Shown here: piece after piece, positions 59,937 to 64,000 of the stretch
Layout: each line of letters opens with the position of its first letter
Numbering within the stretch: the stretch's first letter is position 1
Source of the DNA: Lepidostoma basale
Lineage: Eukaryota; Arthropoda; Insecta; Trichoptera; Lepidostomatidae
NCBI GenBank assembly: GCA_022606425.2
Contig: JAHDVF020000587.1
Span: 62,001 to 126,000 of the forward strand
Direction: 5' to 3'
DNA: 64,000 bases
The notes under the pieces: model-generated
Database searches by the model: none
What the model saw: only the letters and a program-made list of their open reading frames with translations
Told to the model about the DNA's origin: nothing
Program-made: the position numbers and the translations under genes

Positions 59937-60515
59937 TAGTTCTGTGTTATGGAGTCCTCACGAGGCGAGATATTCCGTTATGCTGGAGAGGGTTCAGAAA
60001 AAATTTCTGAGGTATCTCTACATGAGGGAGTATGGTAGTTATCCGTGGCTCTATCCCGCGGCATTTCTTCTGGGAATGCTCGGAACCAATTCTTTACAGC
60101 TTCGAAGAGATGGACATCTAATAACCCATGTCTTCAGATTAATTAGGGGATTCTTTGAGAACTCGGCCGTACTGGAGGCTGTTGGTCTTTTTGTCCCCGA
60201 TAGATATCTGCGACAGCGACAGCACAGATTGTTTTACCTACCGGCCGCCAGAACCAATCTGCCTCTGGTGACACCGGTGGGAAGAGCAATTAGTCTGCTG
60301 AACGCGGTCTCGTCGGAGATCGACGTCTTTCATGTTAGTGAAAGTACGTTCAGGGGGCAAATACTATTGACTTTGGAAAGTATCTTGTCTTCCTAATGTC
60401 GAACCATCTCTAATGCGTTCCTGGTACTTTGTTGTATTTTTATAATATTTTACCTGTACTTAATAGATGCCTTAAACATTTTCCTGTTTGTAATGTCTAT
60501 TGAGTTAATAGACTG
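59937..60515 (+). pseudogene. CR1/Jockey-like LINE C-terminus with 3' UTR
   Basis: Frame 59944-60396: RYSVMLERVQKKFLRYLYMR, YPWLYPAAFLLGMLGTNSLQ, RYLRQRQHRLFYLPAARTNL, SSEIDVFHVSESTFRG, stop; UTR with CTTAATAGATGCCTTAAAC; tail TGATTTGATTGATTGAT. The frame is intact from the truncation point to the stop, the best preserved C-terminus of this family. Confidence 0.88.
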
Positions 60516-61107
60516 ATTTGATTGATTGATAACACCTTTGGCAGTACCATCTTTATAATGTCAAGATGACACTGCCTTTGGGGTCAATACAGTGGTTTAA
60601 AACTATATATACGAGTATGTATATATAATATAATTTATACGAATTAACCCTTTGGTGGTTGGTGGGAATGCGTATTCCCACTTTCGAAATCGTTCTAATA
60701 AGATCAGTGGGAATTACGTTTCCTTGGTTGACTTCCATTCTTTATTCACTCGAGTCATGTAGCGCCACTATTATTACGATAAAACATTAACCAACTTTAT
60801 CGGTTGAACTTTTAACGGCAGTTGAATATAAAAAAAGGTATTATTTTGTTTTTCGGTATCGTGCGTCAGATACGTTTATTTTTTGACAAAACTTTCAAAT
60901 AAACGAGGATTTTGACGTTTGATTTGAGTTCTATAGACATTTATTTCACTGTATGATATATACATAATTGATGATTTGATCTTAATTTCAAGTTATGTCA
61001 TATTTCATAAGTGGGAATGTGATTTATTTTTACATAATATTTTAATGGTTTTGTTACTTAAAATAAATCATTAAAAAATATGTATTGTATATATTTCTTT
61101 CTTACGC
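60516..61107. other. Intronic DNA with possible TTAA-element end
   Basis: TTAACCCTTTGGTGG at 60645 followed by repeated GTGGGAAT motifs (60663, 60710, 61012 and one inverted at 60677). It looks like a piggyBac-type end, but I find no matching second end. Confidence 0.4.
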
Positions 61108-61214
61108 AAAATGAATATTCGACTCTTCGCGGGACCGACATTTAATATTTGATCGTGCCACGTTTTCCTCGGCCTTCCTTTATTTCTAGCTCCGTTCACG
61201 TCGTTTATATAAGT
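61108..61214 (-). pseudogene. RTE1 internal fragment
   Basis: CGACATTTAATATTTGATCG, CACGTTTTCCTCGGCCTTCC, AGCTCCGTTCACGTCGTTTA: codons of YINDVNGARNKGRPRKTWHD. Confidence 0.75.
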
Positions 61215-61644
61215 AAGAACCCTTTAATATACTAAATCCATTATTAGAAGATAGTAATCTCACGCAACTATAATGGCTCTAAATCCGGAATAGGCACTTT
61301 TCGCTAATTAGATTTGTAGAATAAAATTTTATCAAAACGTGATTAGCTGTCTCTCCTCTCAATTGTAATTTGCGACCTTTTAGTAAGCTGGTTACAGGGC
61401 TTATTGCGTTACAAGGGTCCGCTTGAAGAGGGTTAAATAATACCCCTCGCCCAGCCGGAGTTATTAAAAGGGTCGCGTGCACCCCGCGTCTGAGCCACCC
61501 GCCCCCCAAGGGTTGCCGTAACTTCTGGTTCATCCAAGAAAGGTGCTCTCAACGTGAATTTTAGTTGGATTTATACGCATATAGGATGCTTGATGAGAGA
61601 AGAATGCTTTAAAAGTTGTATACATTTACAAGCATACTTATCGC
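61215..61644. other. Unique intronic DNA
   Basis: A minus frame 61533-61279 has no motif. 61440-61530 is G+C-richer. Confidence 0.4.
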
Positions 61645-61836
61645 ATTATAAAGTGGTGTTTTTGTACCGACACGTACGCATGAAAGCGAAGCATAGAACT
61701 GGCAAAACATCATTCAGATGTTTTGGACACATGGAAAGAATGAATAAAGAAAGAATAGTAAAAAAAGTATATGTTTACGATGTAAATGGAACTATAACTA
61801 GAGAAAGACCGAGGAAAACGTGGCAAGATCAAATAT
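61645..61836 (+). pseudogene. RTE1 fragment with internal deletion
   Basis: YKVVFLYRHVRMKAKHRTGK jumps to TSFRCFGHMERMNKERIVKK and TRERPRKTWQDQ. No tail. Confidence 0.8.
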
Positions 61837-61944
61837 AAATATATACGAGTATTTTTAGTTTCTGTATAATATTCTAGCTTTTTAATTATATCGAAACTAA
61901 AAATAATTTAAATAAAATAATAATACACTTTTAGTAATTTGTAG

Positions 61945-62035
61945 TAACACCACTTTATTTGGTGACATCAACCGGTTTCGCTCCCGCCGGAGCTTCGTCG
62001 GGTTGAGAGAGTAAACTTAATATAAAATCAGAGAA
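61945..62035 (-). mobile_element. HH6 hammerhead repeat
   Basis: TTGTAGTAACACCACTTTAT flank, core, then AGAGAGTAAACTTAA. The second copy is at 2833. Confidence 0.65.
61962..62008 (-). ncRNA. Hammerhead-like ribozyme core (HH6), U4 changed
   Basis: Minus: CCGACGA (61995-62001), extra A, stem II GCTCC/GGAGC with loop GGCGG (complement of 61980-61994), GAAA (61976-61979), palindromic ACCGGT, cleavage triplet GTT at 61970. U4 is C; the stems are perfect. Confidence 0.6.
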
Positions 62036-62037
62036 CA

Positions 62038-62160
62038 ACCTATGTCACGATGTGAATGTAGAAGAGGCGCGAGAATTATGCCAGGATAGAACAGTGTGGC
62101 GATCCATCTTCTCTGCCTACGCCTGCACGAAAACGGCGTGATGGTTAGTTAGTTAATTAA
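62038..62160 (+). pseudogene. RTE1-B LINE 3' end
   Basis: EEARELCQDRTVWRSIFSAY, GETA-type end changed to CTKTA, tail GTTAGTTAGTTA. Confidence 0.85.
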
Positions 62161-62164
62161 CAGT

Positions 62165-62238
62165 TCACATTTTCTTACGCTTTCATTCCTTTCTTTTACC
62201 AGCATTTGAAATTCTGTCGTACATCGTTTTACCACACA
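62165..62238 (-). pseudogene. RTE1-C internal stub
   Basis: ATTTGAAATTCTGTCGTACA, CGTTTTACCACACATGG; opposite orientation to the preceding copy. Confidence 0.7.
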
Positions 62239-62960
62239 TGGTGTTTATCTTGACGCAAATCTGTCTCTTAAATCTCAAATTAATGACACGGTCAGCGCTA
62301 GTTTCTTCCACCTAAGACGATTAAAATCCGTCAAAAGGAGTATTCCCCATGAAACTTTCAAAACTCTTGTAAATTCCTTCGTTGTGTCACGACTTGACTA
62401 TTGTAATGGAATTTATGCAAACATTCCAAAACAACAAATAAACAAACTTCAATCTGCGTTCAATGCAGCAGCAAGGCTCATTAAAGGCATTCCAAAAAAG
62501 TCCCATATAACACAACATCTCAAAGAACTTCACTGGCTTAAAAGTCCAGAAAGAATCCAGTATAAACTCTGCTGGACAGTCTTCAAAGCGTTACATGGAA
62601 TGGCACCAAGCTGAACTCTGTATAGCGGACAGCCTAAATACAAGGAAATCCACACTTCGCTCAGCCAACTCCTCGGCAATTCGGGGATCGAGCGTTCGCG
62701 GTAGCCGGTCCATCAGCTTGGAACAATCTCCCTTCACACCTCAGATGCATAAATGATCCGACAGATTTCAGATCTAAACTGAAAACCCATCTTTTTCATA
62801 TTTCATACCCAATTTAAACATTCATACTTTGTTCTACTATACTTTTTAACCGATCGCTTTTAAGCGGCCACATTTAGATTTTTTAGATTTAAAACACGTC
62901 TTAATGCGCCCTTGAGGTGATTACATCACAAAAACGGCGCTATAAAAGTTAGCATATTCT
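62239..62960 (+). pseudogene. L2-like LINE C-terminus and 3' UTR
   Basis: GVYLDANLSLKSQINDTVSA, RLDYCNGIYANIPKQQINKL, LKELHWLKSPERIQYKLCWT, FKALHGMAPS. A small deletion at about 62612 and another near 62690 break the frame; then SAWNNLPSHLRCINDPTDF, KTHLF and UTR. The family shares the LHWL..P.R..YK…FK.LHG.AP signature of CR1/L2 LINEs. Endonuclease and RT core are missing. Confidence 0.88.
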
Positions 62961-62984
62961 TTTTATTTTTATTATACGTCAAAG

Positions 62985-63035
62985 AATCTCCTTCTCTCAT
63001 CCTTCTTCTGCCAGTTCCACGCTTTTAAATTATTT
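62985..63035 (-). pseudogene. RTE1 stub
   Basis: CTCATCCTTCTTCTGCCAGT (codons for TGRRRMR… in minus sense: ELAEEG). Very short. Confidence 0.6.
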
Positions 63036-63512
63036 TAAATAATTTTGTTTTCTTTCCTACGAATATATATACGAGTAAAGAATAAGGTGCTTTTAACCTG
63101 TATATATACAATACTACAAAGCTACAGTGAGTTCGCAGACATCACTCTTGACAAAGTAACTCGTCTCGGCCGCAGTCTGTTCCCTCGCAACTTAAGCGCT
63201 CGCTAACGCGATAAACATCCCCTTTCCGCCCCTAGCGAGGCTGCCTACCCCCGCGGGTGGCTCTGTGATGTATCCCGCCTCCCCCACCGGGTGTCGGAGC
63301 GGCTAATTAAGATTGTAATTACCTATAAACATAGACTCGGTTCTCCAAGGAAGGGACTATTTTAAAGTTAACAAGTTTCACCTCTAATTAATAAATTAGA
63401 CTTGTAGCAGAGCAATGTGCGTAATTTCCTACCGAAGACGTCATAGCTCCTAACGAATCATGCATCTCTTCTTAACCTTTATACTTTTAATTCGAATACA
63501 ACACTATTAATC
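63036..63512. other. Unique island
   Basis: 63140-63310 is G+C-rich (CGCGGGTGGCTCTGTGATG, CCCACCGGGTGTCGGAGC). No gene or repeat recognised. Confidence 0.4.
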
Positions 63513-63548
63513 AAATGATTTTACTGAAATCTTTTGATAGAAGTTCAC
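63513..63548 (+). mobile_element. HH1 flank scrap
   Basis: AATCAAATGATTTTACTGAA, ATCTTTTGATAGAAGTTCA: the HH1 flank also seen at 30050. Confidence 0.65.
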
Positions 63549-63680
63549 AGTCTGGTGACAATAAAATGGCGATAGATTGGCTACCTATCACATGTCACGA
63601 GAATCAATATAATAGCAAAAAAAAATAAAAAATGTACACAGTAATTGGGTCGAAACGACAGTTGTGTACATAAAAAAAAA
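63549..63680 (+). mobile_element. tRNA-derived SINE 3' half
   Basis: GACAATAAAATGGCGATAGA, CATGTCACGAGAATCAATAT, a hairpin around GGGTCGAAACGAC, TGTGTACATAAAAAAAAA. Headless; joined to the HH1 scrap. Confidence 0.8.
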
Positions 63681-63681
63681 A

Positions 63682-63832
63682 CTAACTAACTAACTAACCA
63701 TCACGCCATTTCCCTTGAAGTAGTATCAATCGAAGAGCGTGCGTGTCACGATGAATGAATGTAGAAGATGCGCGAGTGTTGTCAGGATAGAACAGTGGCG
63801 AATCATGGTTAGATAGTTTTTTTAGTTAGTTA
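63682..63832. pseudogene. Two opposed RTE1 ends
   Basis: Minus stub with tail at 63682-63698 (CTAACTAACTAACTAACC) followed by a plus type-B end (CGAAGAGCGTGCGTGTCACG…) with tail GGTTAGATAGTTTTTTTAGTTAGT. Confidence 0.75.
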
Positions 63833-64000
63833 CATACAACTTTTTTAAAAGTTTTATATTTTTTCAATCGCAATTTCTTATAAACGCAACTTTCTTGATT
63901 AATAATAAGTCAAGGGTTTTATTTTCTTAGTGTTTTCGCTTGGGGTGTATTTTATGTTTTTTTTTTTTGTGTCCGTGAAGGTTGTGACCACGCTAAATTG

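Noticed and set aside
1262..64000. Next groucho exon (TEIAKRLN…) in this window
   Set aside because: I looked for the expected peptide beside ag/gt sites and did not find it. A very short or split exon could still be missed by eye.

Overview
The window looks like a piece of insect genomic DNA, most likely lepidopteran. That order is an inference from the repeat content, not a proof. It is A+T-rich and carries almost no host coding sequence. The one host feature I can support is a 45-bp micro-exon at 1217-1261 (+). It has a 3' splice site (ttttacag) and a 5' splice site (gtgagt) and encodes YYEMSYGLNVEMHKQ, part of the Q domain of the co-repressor Groucho/TLE. I could not find the next groucho exon, so most of the window is probably one very large groucho intron (more than 62 kb downstream of the exon) filled with transposable elements.

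The dominant occupant is a 3.25-kb RTE-like LINE, called RTE1 here. It has a single EN-RT protein, almost no 3' UTR and a (GTTA)n tail. One full-length copy (54791-58039, one frameshift) sits in a 138-bp tandem satellite with an 8-bp target duplication. Several dozen 5'-truncated, scrambled or partial copies occur on both strands. Subfamily RTE1-B has diverged, and RTE1-C has a (GTT)n tail. Three copies of a short element carry an RTE1-type 5' region joined to the RTE1 3' end at the same internal junction. One is 356 bp with a perfect 12-bp target duplication, so this looks like a SINE-like parasite of the LINE.

The second large group is a set of short repeats I call HH1 to HH8, often found as head-to-head 'snapback' pairs. 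All share one hidden pattern: CTGANGA (or a one-base variant), one extra A/U, a stem-loop, GAAAC, a palindromic ACATGT/ACCGGT/ACAGCTGT block, and GTC. This matches type I hammerhead ribozymes with minimal stem III, as reported in the terminal repeats of Penelope-like retroelements. No Penelope reverse transcriptase is visible here.

Other residents are several LINE families: a CR1/jockey-like one with a (GATTT)n tail, an L2-like one with an (ATT)n tail, and RTE-like ones with (GAA)n or (AAGT)n tails. There are also tRNA-derived SINEs, mariner remnants, piggyBac-like TTAA elements (a pair of ~790-bp MITEs and a 657-bp deleted element) and two related MITEs with a CCACACTGT terminal motif. Layout: 0-1.3 kb SINE/LINE plus exon; 2-20 kb LINEs, MITEs and hammerhead repeats; 20-32 kb unique islands alternating with RTE1 and HH3 repeats; 32-50 kb mixed; 50-53.7 kb unique sequence and RTE1; 53.7-58.1 kb satellite with the full-length RTE1; 58-64 kb LINE remnants and unique sequence. 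Non-repetitive G+C-richer islands (for example 20470-21010, 22010-22390, 24320-24870, 25351-25945, 47620-47860, 59161-59740 and 63110-63500) are the best places to look for intronic regulatory DNA.
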